Shown one piece after another: positions 32,268 through 43,090 of a stretch of DNA of 64,000 bases (position 1 is the first letter of the stretch; every line of letters begins with the position of its first letter). This DNA is from Megalonaias nervosa (Eukaryota > Mollusca > Bivalvia > Unionida > Unionidae). Under the pieces are notes generated by a model, which ran no database searches, was not told where the DNA came from, and saw nothing but the letters and a program-made list of their open reading frames with translations. The DNA is taken from contig JAECUM010009279.1 in assembly GCA_016617855.1 (NCBI GenBank), forward strand, positions 62,001 to 126,000, in the 5' to 3' direction. The position numbers and the translations under genes were made by a program.

Positions 32268-32769
32268 ATATATGAAAAACGTCACTTACTTGATTCCGCT
32301 CGGTGAAGACGTCCTCTTGAAAGTGCCTCAGAAGGAAATTTTACCTGCCTTATATACTAATAGATCTGCGTGGGCGTTTTTCTAGAAATTCCATGTGATT
32401 ATGACAGTCTAGAAATTCCATGATTATGAGTCATTTTGCGTAGGCGTTTTCTGGAATGTTCTAGAACATGTTACCTGGCTTGGCTGATGAATGTATTATT
32501 GATTTTTCAGGCTGCGTACATGAGGCAACATCTGTTACAAGCAAATCACTGTAGAGTATTGATCTTCCAGACTGCATTACTGTAGTAATCTGGGGATGGG
32601 CTCATTTAATCTCAAAATATATTTGGGCTAGGATCTGCCTTTTAGTTTTTAGAAAATCGTTTGGGGTGGGAATTTTAGGGTCTCTGAGAGAGTAATTTGT
32701 ATTTGTTCTGAGAGTGGGGAGGGGGTGGAAAGAGGTCTTGGGCTGGAATCGACCTTTTCCCTTACTACT
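32268..32769 (-). repeat. Element 1 right terminal inverted repeat
   Basis: Complement of 17318-17813. It holds the mirror copies of the heat-shock-like element (32449-32466), one TTCTAGAA core (32380-32387) and a degenerated second core, the TATA box (about 32349-32356) and the GTAAGT donor (about 32284-32289), all pointing into the element. The terminus is CCCTTACTACT, followed by the GTATT target duplication. Confidence 0.9.
32284..32449 (-). promoter_or_regulatory. Heat-shock-type promoter in right TIR
   Basis: Mirror of the left promoter, reading inward on the minus strand: the HSE at 32449-32466 on the plus strand reads ttctggaatgttctagaa, again four perfect alternating units. Downstream (toward lower coordinates) are the TATA box near 32350 and a GTAAGT donor near 32286. 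Start is written above end only because of the minus-strand reading direction. Confidence 0.55.
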
Positions 32770-32774
32770 GTATT

Positions 32775-33536
32775 TACCATAGAAAATGTAATAGAGTGGT
32801 TTAACGGGGCACACCACACATAAATGTCCAGGAAACATGGATCAGCAACACCAGCAAGAAAAAACCCAACAGGACAAAACAGACTTAAGAACTGAAATAG
32901 AAACAACAAAACAGCAACTAAGACCCAAGACACAGCATCTAGAAAGCCAACAACTACCAAAATCACCAGAGAAAATATCTACACAACAACAGCAACAACA
33001 ATTAAAACAGCCTAAACAACAAGATCCAAAGCATATACAGCCGAGCACGGAAGTACAACAGAAACAACAATCACAAATTTCTAAACAAAAACCGACAGAA
33101 ACATCGAAGACAGCCAACAAGACTAACCAAATTCACAAACACAGCCGGGATCCAGCCAGAAAACAGACGCCCAAGGGAACAAACAACAGAATACTCAAAT
33201 TAAAAGTAAAAAAAAAAACAACAGACAAAATTACAAGCAACCCCAATAGTTGAAACATCAGGAAAAAATCCACAAAAGCACGAAATCAACAAACAGGTAG
33301 AAATGGCTTTGACATTGGCAACACTGGGCTCGCAAACAGGGACCGAAACAGAGACAGAAAAAGAAAAAGAAATTAAGAGAGAAAAAAGGAGAGCTAAAAG
33401 AAGGAGAAAACTAGAAACGGAAGAACAACGCAGGAAAGAAATGGAGGATTGCTTTTTAAAGGAGGACGAAACCCTTGATGAGGAATGGACTCAGCGAGAA
33501 GCGGAGGACTATTTCCTTCAAGAAGAAGAATATTGA
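32775..33536 (+). pseudogene. Half-LINE ORF1, C-terminal part
   Basis: Downstream of element 1 the LINE sequence resumes. The first codons (HRKCNRVV region, with a later CxGxPH-like remnant) may be a damaged zinc knuckle. Then comes a long Gln/Lys/Thr-rich low-complexity tract (32837-33253), and a highly charged tail (33303-33536, EEQRRKEMEDCF...EEWTQREAEDYF). A poly-A stretch follows at about 33537-33552. No reverse transcriptase follows. The composition fits ORF1 of L1/Tx1-like LINEs. The frame is broken by several shifts. Confidence 0.5.
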
Positions 33537-33762
33537 AAAAAAAAAAAAAAATATATTATATACACATACAAAACAGACAACCACTACAAAATAGAAATAT
33601 GTAAAATTTCAACAACACATAATACTTCAGACAAACTGTACCATACAGGAAAAAAAAATACAATATAGCACATCTTGACATGTAGGGCAGGAGGGCCTCC
33701 CTAAATGGTCTGCAAAGATCAAACAGGGAGAACACCCTCCACAAAAAATAAAAATGCCACGA

Positions 33763-34420
33763 GAAACCTCCCGATTTTTGGTCACAATCTATGGGTTTTT
33801 TTTAATTCAGTCTCCCTACTTGGCTTTTGAAAAATTGACAGGTATGCCTTACACCCCGTTTTACAGAACTACGGTAATTGTGATAATATTATGGAATGAA
33901 AGGCAATTACACATCAATGTACTGGTTAGTTGCCGGTCAAAATTCCGTCTTACCACAAGCCAGTTTCGGGATTTTAAAGATTAACTGGCCGATTTTGCTG
34001 TTGGAAAACGAAAGACAAATCCGCCAAATATCAATAAAGGAGACGAAGAAATATCAAGCTTTAAATTGTGTGGAAAGTTATGTTGTTCAGCCAAAACACA
34101 AAACATAGATTGATGATGATCTTAGTTGATCTATAATGAGAATTTTAACCTTTATTATTACCATTCTTCGTGAACATGTAAGTTATGCTGGTTATGTGCC
34201 TTGTACAATTAAACGTGCGTAACTTTTCATAAATATTACCTCAGTTTGCAGATCGCTTATATCATTGAAAATGAGGAACTCGTGAGCGTGTGATTCACTG
34301 TAAATGGCACAGCTATTAAGGACTAGCTGAAATGTTATCCGGAAGAATGAAATTTGGTCGAAACAATGAATAAAGCAAAATCAGCATCTAATACATTTGG
34401 GAATAAATAAGGATTAAAGT
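33763..34420. other. Non-coding; interspersed repeat fragment
   Basis: The first 100 bp resemble, in inverse order, the 15600-15700 segment (acctcccgatttttg, cctgtcaa), so the half-LINE inserted into an older dispersed repeat. No gene is seen in the remainder. Confidence 0.45.
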
Positions 34421-34839
34421 GACGCTATGCACGCTTTACACCGTGTAAGTACTGTACATTATAGTTCAGCCTTGTCTCTCGGGTAAACTCAACCGGCCCG
34501 CGAATTATGAAGTCTGTATTTACCTTAATTTAATTTCGTGTTGGAGAAATCAGAAAATATGCACATGCAGAATAATAATAAAATCAATCATAGTACTTGA
34601 TAACAGTTTAAGAACTGTCGGGACACCGAAAATGATATTTTTTTGCATGCATATGTCTAAGCACACAGAAAAAATCTTTCTTTTTTTTTCGTGTCCCAAG
34701 ATTTACAGCTTATACCGTAGTTAACAAAAAGACTTAAAAACTGTCAAGTTTAGACATTGGCCCGCGGATAAGCCGACCTCCCCCCCCTTCCAGGCCTTGA
34801 TTTTTTCCTAAATTATTCGGTTTATACGCGAGTATATAC
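34421..34839 (+). repeat. Direct repeat, left copy (about 419 bp)
   Basis: Nearly identical to 58320-58726, starting gacgctatgcacgcttt and ending tacgcgagtatatac. The differences are a 7-base addition near 34493, a longer poly-T near 34680 and a few substitutions. It abuts the 3' end of the minus-strand LINE. Either a very long target duplication or two copies of a dispersed repeat. Confidence 0.85.
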
Positions 34840-34855
34840 TTGGGGGGGGGGGGGG

Positions 34856-35865
34856 CACCAGACAGATGCCCCCCCACTAACCCCAAGAAATAAAAGTTTT
34901 TATGTTTAAGTGTATGCCCCTCAGAGGTGTTGCAAGTGTATCTAGTTTAAAACAGAATTTTGATCCCAATTTTGAGTGGGGTATTTTTTATCCCTAGTGT
35001 TATCTAAAAGATGAGTTTCCCGCTCTGCTTTTAGTCGCCAGATGGGAGAACATCACCTTTTTCTATCCAGTGACCTTTGCCAAAGGGTCCCTATGTCCTG
35101 TGTATGCTATCTGTGTAATGCTATAATGTGTGTATGCTATAGATGTATATGTAAGGACGGCATAGTAACCACATTCTTTCAAAGTTTTCTATTGGAAGAA
35201 AAAATTATTATCCAAGACAAATTTTTTTAATTTTTTTTTTTTTTTTTGGATCGTTTGCTAATTTAGAATTTTGTATAAGAAACGATGTACTAATTATGAA
35301 TTTTTTTTAATTTTTTTATTTTTTATTTTTTTTTTTAAATAAAACCTATTGTTTTAAATGAGTGTAGAATTGTGTGTCGTTTCTTATTTTAATTGAAATA
35401 AAGGAGGTTGGTCATAAGACCAGTCTGTAAGGAACCACATGTCTTTATTTATAAAACTGACATGCTTCTCTTAACAAGACATAGCTCTATTCCAAATCCT
35501 CCAGCATTTAAAACCCAATATAAAAGTCCAAAAGAGAATGCATATTTTTAAAAGCTTGTTGTTAGTCCCTTTTTGTATCTGGAATCCATTTACGTAAAAG
35601 AAAAAGAAAACCCCTTGTGTTTGTGTTTTGCATGTCCATTTTCTGTACATGTCTTTTTCGGAGGCTCTTCCAACGGCCTTCCCACTTCGTGTAGCGCCTT
35701 GTGGTATAGCCCGGTGGCGTTTCTGTCTCCTACTTCATCAATGTGCAGAGACCCTGTCCCTTATATATTACTTATAAAATTGATTTCCATACAGAAAAAA
35801 AAAATTATTTATCTAATTATATTAGTACCAGGATTCCAGTTCTATAGGGTTGATTAGTAAAAAAA
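34856..35865 (-). other. LINE 3' region, no gene
   Basis: About 1 kb between the end of ORF2 and the direct repeat. It contains poly-T runs (35222-35250 and 35300-35340) that could be internal A-tracts of the minus-strand LINE or a nested tail. The 94-codon plus-strand frame at 35573 has no support. Confidence 0.45.
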
Positions 35866-38800
35866 TTATTTGAAGGGAGATAAGATAAAAAGAAAAATAT
35901 TGAAGTAAAAATAGTTTTCCAGGGAAATATGTGTTTTTATTAAGATCGTAAAATTTCGGTTAATTTCCGAAATATCAAAAATTTGGGAATTTAAATGGGA
36001 CAGGTTATTTACGTATAACAATAACCTGTCCACTATCTCGCATAGTGTCAATTAAATAATTAATTCGAAAAGCGTTTTTTTTCCGAATTTCGCATCTAAG
36101 TATAAAATTCTATTTCTCTGGTATTTACTTGTTTTGGCTGTAGAAATAATGATATTGTCCCTTATCCCTTTTTTATTTTTGCAATCTATCATAACATGTG
36201 CTTTTGTAAAGTTGCACGCTTTACATAGGAGACACTTTGGTATTACTTTAATCATACCTTCCTTTTTGCAACTTCGCCGGTGAGCCAAACATCGTGAAGA
36301 CATTTAAAAATAATACTTTGAATTTTTAAAGATTTAATATTTGTCCAGTTTATCCAGGAAAAATTCCAATCTACCTCCCCCCCCCCCAGTTTTCCATTTC
36401 TACTTTGCATCTTTGGTTTTTTTGCATAAAAATCCCTTATTAAACCATGTGTTTTTACTCCCTTCCCAAATTTCTTTAATATCCCTGAATTTAAAAATCA
36501 AATCTTTTATATATTTAAATCTTTTATCTACAAGTAATTTTTTAGTTAGAGAATTATTCCTGAAGATATCAGTTCTATTTCTGTTAATAAATACAAATCA
36601 ATAAATATATATAGCTTCCCACGGCATATCCGGTGTCGCTTTAATTTTTAAGAATCTATTTAAAATATTGGCTTCCTGCATCCATTTTAAATTTGGTAAA
36701 GCTAAGCCTCCCCCTTTATTTTCTCTATAAAGTGTCTCCTTTTCAATATAATGTAATTTAAAGTTCAGATATAATTTATTATATTCTTATCAATATTATT
36801 TAATACCTTATAATGCAGATCTAAAGACCTTAAAATGTAATTTATGTTGGAATAAAAATAAGTTTTCGCAACTTGCACTCGCTCCATAATACACAATGGC
36901 GTTTGTGCCCAGATTTCAATATTTTTATTTACCTTATTTTTAAGATTTTGTAAGTTCTCTAATTCCTCATTTTTGCCAAAGTGTATACCTAAGGTTTTGA
37001 CCTTATCTTTTATTAAGTGGAGGGGGGGGGGGGCCCAGGGTGGTTTCCTCTCCAGTTTCCTATTTTTAAGATTTCCGTTTTTTCGTGATTGATTTGCGAC
37101 CCCGAGGCTTTACCGAAATTTTCATATTCTTTTTCTAGATGTTTAAAAGAATTGGGGTCTCTTATAAAGTTAGTGCAATCATCAGGATGTTGGAGCATTT
37201 TAAATTCCTCTCTCAGGTTTGGGACCTTAATTCCTTCAATAAGTTTATTAGTCCTTATTTTTATACTTAGTATTTCAATCGCTATTACATATAATAGCAT
37301 AGACAGAGGACAGCCTTGTCTAACCGACCTCTGTATTTCAAATTTTGCCAGGATACCGCCATTTACCTGTACTCTTGCGGTTATGTCTCTGTACAGGGTT
37401 TCGGTCCATTTTCGGAAATTCTCTCCGAAACAAATTTTTCGAGTACTTTTTGTACATAGTTGTACTCAATTCTGTCAAAAGCTTTCTCTTGGTCAAGAAG
37501 TACCATAGCACTTCTTCGACCTGAATCCTTAATAAATTCTATTATTGTCTTGATATTTAGAATATTATTCTGAATATCGTTCCCGGTAGCTCCACATGTT
37601 TGGTTTTTGTTGATTATAGTATTCATACACTGTATAATTCTATTTGCTAATATTTTGCTTAAAATTTTGTAATCATTATTTAGGAGGGAGATGGGCCTCC
37701 AGTTTTTTAAGTCTTTTTTATCACCTTTCCCTTTATATATTAATGTTATTAAGCCCTCCCTCATTGTATCCGTCATCTTATTATTTTTTAAAAGTATATT
37801 GTTATACAAAGATTCCATAATCGGCGCTAACTCACGTTGGAATTTTCTATAAAATTCCCCCTTGAGTCCATCTCTTCCTGGCGTCTTCCTTTTGGCTAGG
37901 GAGTTGATAGTTTTTATAATTTCTTCTTTAAAAATGAAGCTATCACGTAAGTATTTATGTTCTGATGTAATTTGCTCACATTTGACATCATTTAAATATA
38001 TATTTATTAGATCACCTTTTATATTTTGAGATTTGTACAGATTACTGTAAAATAATTTAATTTTGTCCAGGATTTCACATTTTTTATTAAATATAGTGTC
38101 CTTATCAATTAAAACATTTAGATTTTTTTCCTCTCCTCTTCTAAATTCTTCCCTTTTAAAAAGTCCCCTGGCTTTTGTATATAGATCCGAAAATTTACCC
38201 GCCCTAATCTCTATCCCCCTATTTTCCTCTTCCCCGATTTCTTTTAGTTGTTTTTGCAAAAGAGTTTGCTTTTCTTTGTCATTTTCTTTTTTAAGTTGTC
38301 TAACTATTTCCTCTTTCTCTTTCCTTCTTAATTCACTTAATCTTCTACTAAAACTTAAAGCTATGTTTTTAATTTTCTTTTTAAAAATGTCCCATTGAAC
38401 TAATATATCTTCCCCCTCAGTTGTAAAAAGTCTATTTATTAATAACTTTATTTCATTTGTGAATTCTTCATTATCCAGAAGTCTATTATTTATTTTCCAA
38501 GTTCCCTTACCCCATTTAGTCCTAAGTTTAGTTTTAATTTTAAGTTCAATTAATTTATGATCAGATATTTTAAAGTCCATGATTTTTGCATCTTCATATA
38601 GCCCTTTGTTTAAAAAAAGTCCCATAAAATTTATCTAACCTACTTGCTAATCCATTTTTATATTCATAGGTATACTCTGTACGAAGTAAATTTAATTTTC
38701 TGTATATGTCATTTAAATTATGTTTTTTTTTAAGAAATCCTATCATGTTTTTCCTAAAGATAATATCATTTGAAGTTAAATCCCCCACCCTATCTATATT

Positions 38801-39249
38801 ATCGCTTACCCAGTTAAAATCCCCATCAATCACTAATTCCTCCATAGAAAAATCACTTATATATTTATCAAAATTCTCAATAAAATCGGCTTTTTTTGTA
38901 TTTATTCGCTCGAAAATATACATTACTTATGTTTATCTTATTAACTCTAACATGAAGTACTCTACCTTCAAAATATTTTTCCCCTTTTATTTTCTCCCAA
39001 TTTAGATAATTTTTGTTTTTAATTATTATAGCTCCCCCCCCCACTTACGTCATTATTTATATAATTACTTATTAAAACAATTGCATCCAGTTTTACCTCT
39101 GTATAAGCTATTAAGTCTTTTGTAAAACCGTTATGCGTTTCCTGGATTAAAATAATATCATAGTTATTGAAATTACGTAATTTATCAATTTTGTCTTTAT
39201 TTATGCCATGTATATTTATTGGGGCTATATGGAAGCTTGATCCCTCCAT
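35866..39249 (-). pseudogene. LINE ORF2: endonuclease and reverse transcriptase, decayed
   Basis: The endonuclease begins at 39249 (SFHIAPINIHGI, ILIQETH), continues with IDGDFNW (about 38830-38810) and SDHKLIEL (about 38560). The RT follows with KTPGRDGLKGEFY (about 37895-37860), GKGDKKDLKNWRPISLLNNDYK (about 37735-37670), LLDQEKAFDRIEYN (about 37500-37460), RQGCPLS (about 37330-37310) and the catalytic box, which is HPDD instead of YADD (about 37190). GGLALPNLKWMQEA lies near 36710 and a C-terminal CxxC-H-C zinc region near 36240-36170. Frameshifts at about 38620 and 37430 and the lost box tyrosine show decay. Confidence 0.85.
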
Positions 39250-39339
39250 TTTAGTACTATTTTAGTACTATTATTTTTAATAAAAAAACCCATCACATAA
39301 AAGTTTGAGGGGATTTTTTTTGCGTCCTGTCTGTTTATG

Positions 39340-39707
39340 GAAACAATACGGACGCCAGTTTTCACTCCTGGGAAACCCCAAACTGTCGCCATTTTATGTC
39401 TCCTGACTTCAGTCTGGAGTTTTCACTCTATCTTTGCAATCACCTCTTCCGTCTCAACTTCTAGCGGCAGCCCCGACACAGAAAGGTCGATGGGTCTTGC
39501 TTCCACCTCTCTAACTATTGGGGGGGGGGGGTTATATACCCTTGCTTTCTCCCCTCTTACTTCCAAGTAATCTTTATCAATAAGGGGCTTCTGATACTCT
39601 TTAGGGTAGATAACAAATTTGTTGTACACCGCATTTTGTATGCCCTCTATTTTGGAGATATCGCATCCTTGCACCTTTGGTGCTTTCAGTATGTCGGCTT
39701 GTCTGGG
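39340..39707 (-). pseudogene. LINE ORF1, C-terminal part
   Basis: Continues the frame begun at 57882 after the Polinton insert: PRQADILKAPKVQGCDISKIEG, KPLIDKDYLEVRG, PPPPIVREVEARPIDLSVSGLPLEVETEEVIA, quoted here in parts. Removing element 2 and one CTGGG copy leaves the frame unbroken across the junction. It is the counterpart of the half-LINE ORF1 at 16669. A poly-G run at about 39521-39532 corresponds to the proline run. The 3' portion is decayed. Confidence 0.7.
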
Positions 39708-40604
39708 AGTAGTATATATAGATGATGATTCTGTCTCAAAAACCCAATACCCCTCCAAAACGTTATACGTTAACATTTTTGTCAGCAGCCTTTTTTAGCT
39801 CAAAATGATGACTTTCATATTTCCGACAAAATAGGTTTTGTCTAGGGTTGATGATTCTCTCTCAAAAACGCCTTACCCCTCCAAAACGTTATACGTTAAC
39901 ATTTTTGTCAGCAGCCTTTTTTAGCTCAAAATGATGACTTTCATATTTCCGACAAAATAGGTTTTGTCTAGGGTTGATGATTCTCTCTCAAAAACCCAAT
40001 ACCCCTCCAAAACGTTATACGTTAACATTTTTATCAGCAGCCTTTTTTAGCTCAAAATGATGACTTTCATATTTCCGACAAAATATGTTTTGTCTAGAGT
40101 TGATGATTCTCTCTCAAAAACGCCTTACCCCTCCAAAACGTTATACGTTAACATTTTTGTCAGCAGCCTTTTTTAGCTCAAAATGATGACTTTCATATTT
40201 CCGACAAAATATGTTTTGTCGGGGGGGGGGGGAAGCTCTGAGATAGGAACAACTCAACTACCTATTACAGTCCTATACTTATTAGACAAAATTTCATATT
40301 AAACAAATGAAATATTATATATAATGTCATTCTCAACCCGACATGTTGGATTTGATCTTACAAACAGATTTTGTAAGAGATTTAATTCAATCAAATCAGC
40401 CTCAGGTTATACTGGTATAAAGCCTAAAATAATAAGCGATTGTATTAAAAAAGTTGGTTACTATATATCACCAAAATATGGATCAGTATGGTTATTCGCG
40501 ACTGAAAATGATGTGAGAATAGCGGGTTGGGCAGATGATGTGATGTCATTTATTGACAATATGGTTGATATTTTATTTGATAATTATATTTCTAAAGCTA
40601 TAAA
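39708..40604 (+). repeat. Element 2 left terminal inverted repeat
   Basis: About 0.9 kb. Outer part: four 126-bp tandem units. Inner part: a unique stretch and the whole 95-residue TIR gene. The right TIR is shorter (about 0.64 kb) because it has only two tandem units. Confidence 0.9.
39724..40222 (+). repeat. 126-bp tandem repeat in left TIR (four units)
   Basis: Units start at 39724, 39850, 39976 and 40102, each opening gatgattct. They alternate between two types, one with acccaataccc and one with acgccttaccc, so the real unit is a 252-bp dimer present twice. Each unit contains the near palindrome gacaaaatatgttttgtc or its aggttttgtc variant. A poly-G run (about 40219-40231) ends the array and replaces a mixed sequence seen in the right TIR. 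Confidence 0.9.
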
Positions 40605-40611
40605 AAATTAA
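40324..40611 (+). CDS. TIR-borne 95-residue protein, left copy
   Basis: The reading frame MSFSTRHVGFDLTNRF... is open in both inverted repeats (right copy 57056-57352, minus strand), differing at a few residues and at the last codons. Segments: GYTGIKPKIISDCIKKVGYY, ISPKYGSVWLFATENDVRIAGW, ADDVMSFIDNMVDILFDN. No TM segment and no recognised family. Each copy reads from the TIR into the element. A TIR location gives the element two identical genes and keeps them alike by recombination. It overlaps the convergent SLATT-like gene by a few bases. Confidence 0.65.
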   Translation: MSFSTRHVGFDLTNRFCKRFNSIKSASGYTGIKPKIISDCIKKVGYYISPKYGSVWLFATENDVRIAGWADDVMSFIDNMVDILFDNYISKAIKN

Positions 40612-41109
40612 ACATCTACTGTTGTAACCCATATTTTATGATAATCTTTTTCATATCTGCTGACTCTTATTGGTAGAATATCTGTTAACATATTGTAAAT
40701 GATACGAAACTTGCGTATTAAATCGTCCATATCATATTTTATACCACGCAAATAAGATCGTATTTGATCAAGTAATTTTTTATAGGTGATACTTGCTGTT
40801 TTGCAAGCATTTTTTTTAGTCGCAAGTCGAGGTTCAATTTTTTTACACGCTGTTGCAAGAGAAACACCAACACCGGATATTATTGACAAAAACGGATTTA
40901 ATGATGCTCCACTTGAAATTATACCAGAGCTAGTCATTAACAACGGTAAATATGATATCACTCGGAGTATTTTGGTATAGTATTTGTAACATTTTTTTAC
41001 GCACCAAAGTTTTTTATGATAATATTTATAATATTGCATTAGAGCGTCCACATCTTGTTTTGCAATGTTTTCTGAAATATGATTAAAATCAACTATATGT
41101 TTTTTTCAT
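40608..41109 (-). pseudogene. Two-TM SLATT-like membrane protein, start frameshifted
   Basis: Homologue of the gene at 17831-18328. The open frame 40608-41051 is intact from DALMQYYKYY onward. The true start at 41109 is followed by a run of seven A, one more than needed, which shifts the first three codons out of frame. This may be a sequencing error; otherwise initiation would shift to an internal Met at 41051 with loss of about 20 residues. TM segments and C-terminal helix are conserved. Confidence 0.55.
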
Positions 41110-41166
41110 TATATAATATTTGTTTACATATTTGATACAATAATGCCAGTCTCTGGGTTTGATTTA

Positions 41167-42335
41167 TTATATTTGAGAAGTTTCAGCTACGAATTCCAAA
41201 CACCACCAGTGATGTCTCGGGGGCATTTCCGATGATGTCAACGTAAACGTTTCTTTGATGTCCTTGGTTAGCATCGCCAGTAGAGGATTATGATATACAT
41301 TCGGTGATGATGAAGTAGCCGCAGTAATTTCCAAACCGTACATAGATAGTCTGTATAACCCAGTTACTTCTGCGGTATGTTCGAGAGTGTTATCGCGCGG
41401 TGTCCATGTTGATGATCCTGATGCTACTGTGTATACGATATTGTTAGCTCGTCCGTGAGGAATTCTAACAAGATTAGTTTTTTGAATGATATTAGGAATG
41501 CCACTGACAATATCGTTTATTTTTGTGTTAATGTGAACGAGTTTAATATCTACAACCGCTGGACTTCCAAAAAATTCATTAATAGATTTGTTTATATTTC
41601 TACGAAAATTCAGGAACTTTTGTACGTGATTAGAAAAATTAGTATTTAGTGTAGTCATTCCATCGTTGATTGTTGTTACTGCTGTTACCGTCGGAATGTT
41701 GCTATCGTCGACGTATTTCTTTGTTGCAGCGTCAAAATCTGTTTCTGGTGTTCTGAGATTATTAATACCATTATTGTTCATGTTGAGGAATGCGCGCATT
41801 ATACCACCACGCACTAACACATACTTAGATTCTTGATCGTCGACGTATTTTTTTGTTGCTGCGTCTGATTCTGCAGCTGGGTCTCCAAGGTATGTAATTT
41901 TTTTTTCCCGACATGATAATATTACCTGTAACTGTCCCACCTATTTTATCAAGTTTGTTATCATCAACATACTTTAACTGCAAATAACTTACCGCTTGAG
42001 TTTGATTTAAGTTTGCTGGTGGATACCTGGTCTCTAAATTTATAAAAAAATTTTCTTGACATATCTAAGTTACCGCTTAAAGTTCCACCAGATTTATCTG
42101 GTTTATTATTGTCGACTAATTTAAGTTGTGCATAACTAACAGCTTGTGTATCAACAACATTTATTGGTTGATAATGTGTTTCTAACTCTAATACTTGTTG
42201 ATTTGACATAAACAAGTTTCCCGTCATTGTGTCGCCGGATTTTTTTAGATAGCCTGATAAATCAACCTTGCCGTCTGTTGTACTTTCAGCTGATGAATCT
42301 CCTACTAATGTTCCAAATTTTGAATAAAAACTCAT
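41167..42335 (-). pseudogene. Fibre-like protein with tail-fibre repeats, frameshifted
   Basis: Frames 41964-42335 and 41167-41940 form one gene. Shaft repeats: LKKSGDTMTGNLFMSNQ, DKSGGTLSGNLDMS, then GDPAAESDAATKKYVDDQE, LNMNNNGINNLRTPE and FDAATKKYVDDSN. The head ends in a WWCLEFVAE motif that is intact here and frame-shifted in element 1. The N-terminus MSFYSKFGTLVGDSSAES matches element 1 and could be the penton-binding peptide. A frameshift lies between 41905 and 41965. Confidence 0.7.
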
Positions 42336-42386
42336 TATTTATTTATCGTTTGACAAAATTATATAACATAAAATTGTATAACAATA

Positions 42387-43064
42387 ATGGCAAAATCATC
42401 GATATTAAATTTTGATACAGAACGTTTGGTGAAACATAAACATAACAATGAGCTTCCAGATTGTCATTATCTTATTGTTGGAAGAACTGGATCGGGAAAA
42501 ACAAACTTACTTATGAATTTACTTTTAGGAGATAATTTTAACTACGATCGCGTTTGTATTTACACGATTAATCCGCAACAGGATAAGTACGAGCTACTTA
42601 ACAATTACAATGACAAACTTCGTGATGATCTTGAATCTGGCGAAGATTTTTTTATTATCAAACAACCAGAAGAACTTGTTCCAGTTAATCAACTTGATTC
42701 GTCCGAACACAAGATAGTTGTTTTTGATGATATTCCGCTAAACAACGATGAAATGAATAAAATCAGATCGTATTTTTCATTATCACGTAATAAGAAATGT
42801 AATTCTATTTATCTCGCTCAGGGTTTTTATAATGTTGATAGATTTGTTAGGCGAAATACTGGTTGTTTTATATTATTTCCAGGACTTGACAATGTTGACG
42901 TTAGAAATGTCGCGAACGAGCAATGTGGTGATGTAACAAAAGATAAATTTATTGAACTATATCATCAAGCAACAGGAAATAAATATGACTTTTTTTTATT
43001 TGATAAATTAACAAATGATACGAGTAAAATGTTTCGATGTTGTATTGAAAAATATCTACAGTAA
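42387..43064 (+). CDS. FtsK/HerA-type genome-packaging ATPase (A32-like), intact
   Basis: 225 residues. Walker A GRTGSGKT is at about residues 33-40 and Walker B IVVFDDI at about 109-115. A sensor-like SRNKKCNSIYLAQGFY follows, then NTGCFILFPGLDN and the C-terminal MFRCCIEKYL. Length and motif order agree with Polinton and virophage packaging ATPases. The start is preceded by aaaattgtataacaata. It is one of the few intact enzymatic genes in element 2, and gives the reference for the broken copy in element 1. Confidence 0.9.
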   Translation: MAKSSILNFDTERLVKHKHNNELPDCHYLIVGRTGSGKTNLLMNLLLGDNFNYDRVCIYTINPQQDKYELLNNYNDKLRDDLESGEDFFIIKQPEELVPVNQLDSSEHKIVVFDDIPLNNDEMNKIRSYFSLSRNKKCNSIYLAQGFYNVDRFVRRNTGCFILFPGLDNVDVRNVANEQCGDVTKDKFIELYHQATGNKYDFFLFDKLTNDTSKMFRCCIEKYLQ

Positions 43065-43090
43065 CTTTTATAGAAAATAGTATATAATTA

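Larger units (their letters stand above)
17318..32769 (+). mobile_element. Polinton/Maverick element 1
   Basis: A self-synthesising DNA transposon of 15452 bp. It has inverted repeats of about 500 bp (17318-17813 and 32268-32769), termini AGTAGTAAGGG and CCCTTACTACT, and a 5-bp target duplication GTATT (17313-17317 and 32770-32774). It carries the full Polinton toolkit: packaging ATPase, penton-like and major capsid proteins, adenain-like protease, DDE integrase with chromodomain, and protein-primed PolB. It also carries several accessory genes. At least eight genes are broken, so this copy could not move alone. Family 5-6 bp target duplications and AG termini agree with this assignment. Confidence 0.95.
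16653..33762 (+). mobile_element. Half-LINE (ORF1 only), interrupted by Polinton element 1
   Basis: The 14-bp sequence taaaaatgccacga occurs at 16653-16666 and at 33749-33762, marking a retroelement insertion. Without the nested Polinton and one copy of its 5-bp duplication the insert is about 1.6 kb. It starts eight bases before an ORF1-type reading frame and ends in an A-rich tail (acaaaaaataaaa). No endonuclease or reverse transcriptase ORF is present. This is the layout of a non-autonomous half-LINE that would borrow ORF2 from a relative. The order of events is clear: the LINE inserted first and the Polinton later. Confidence 0.75.

Noticed and set aside
32837..33253. Gln-rich 138-codon frame as a host gene
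   Set aside because: It lies inside the half-LINE between its 14-bp duplications, and its composition is low complexity.
34842..34855. Poly-G runs (also at 37021, 39521 and 40219) as G-quadruplex regulators
   Set aside because: They replace different sequence in the sister copy or fall in a proline codon run, so they look like slippage or assembly noise.
40608..41109. Start-proximal poly-A frameshift as proof of inactivation
   Set aside because: A one-base change in a seven-A run is a common read error; listed as uncertain.
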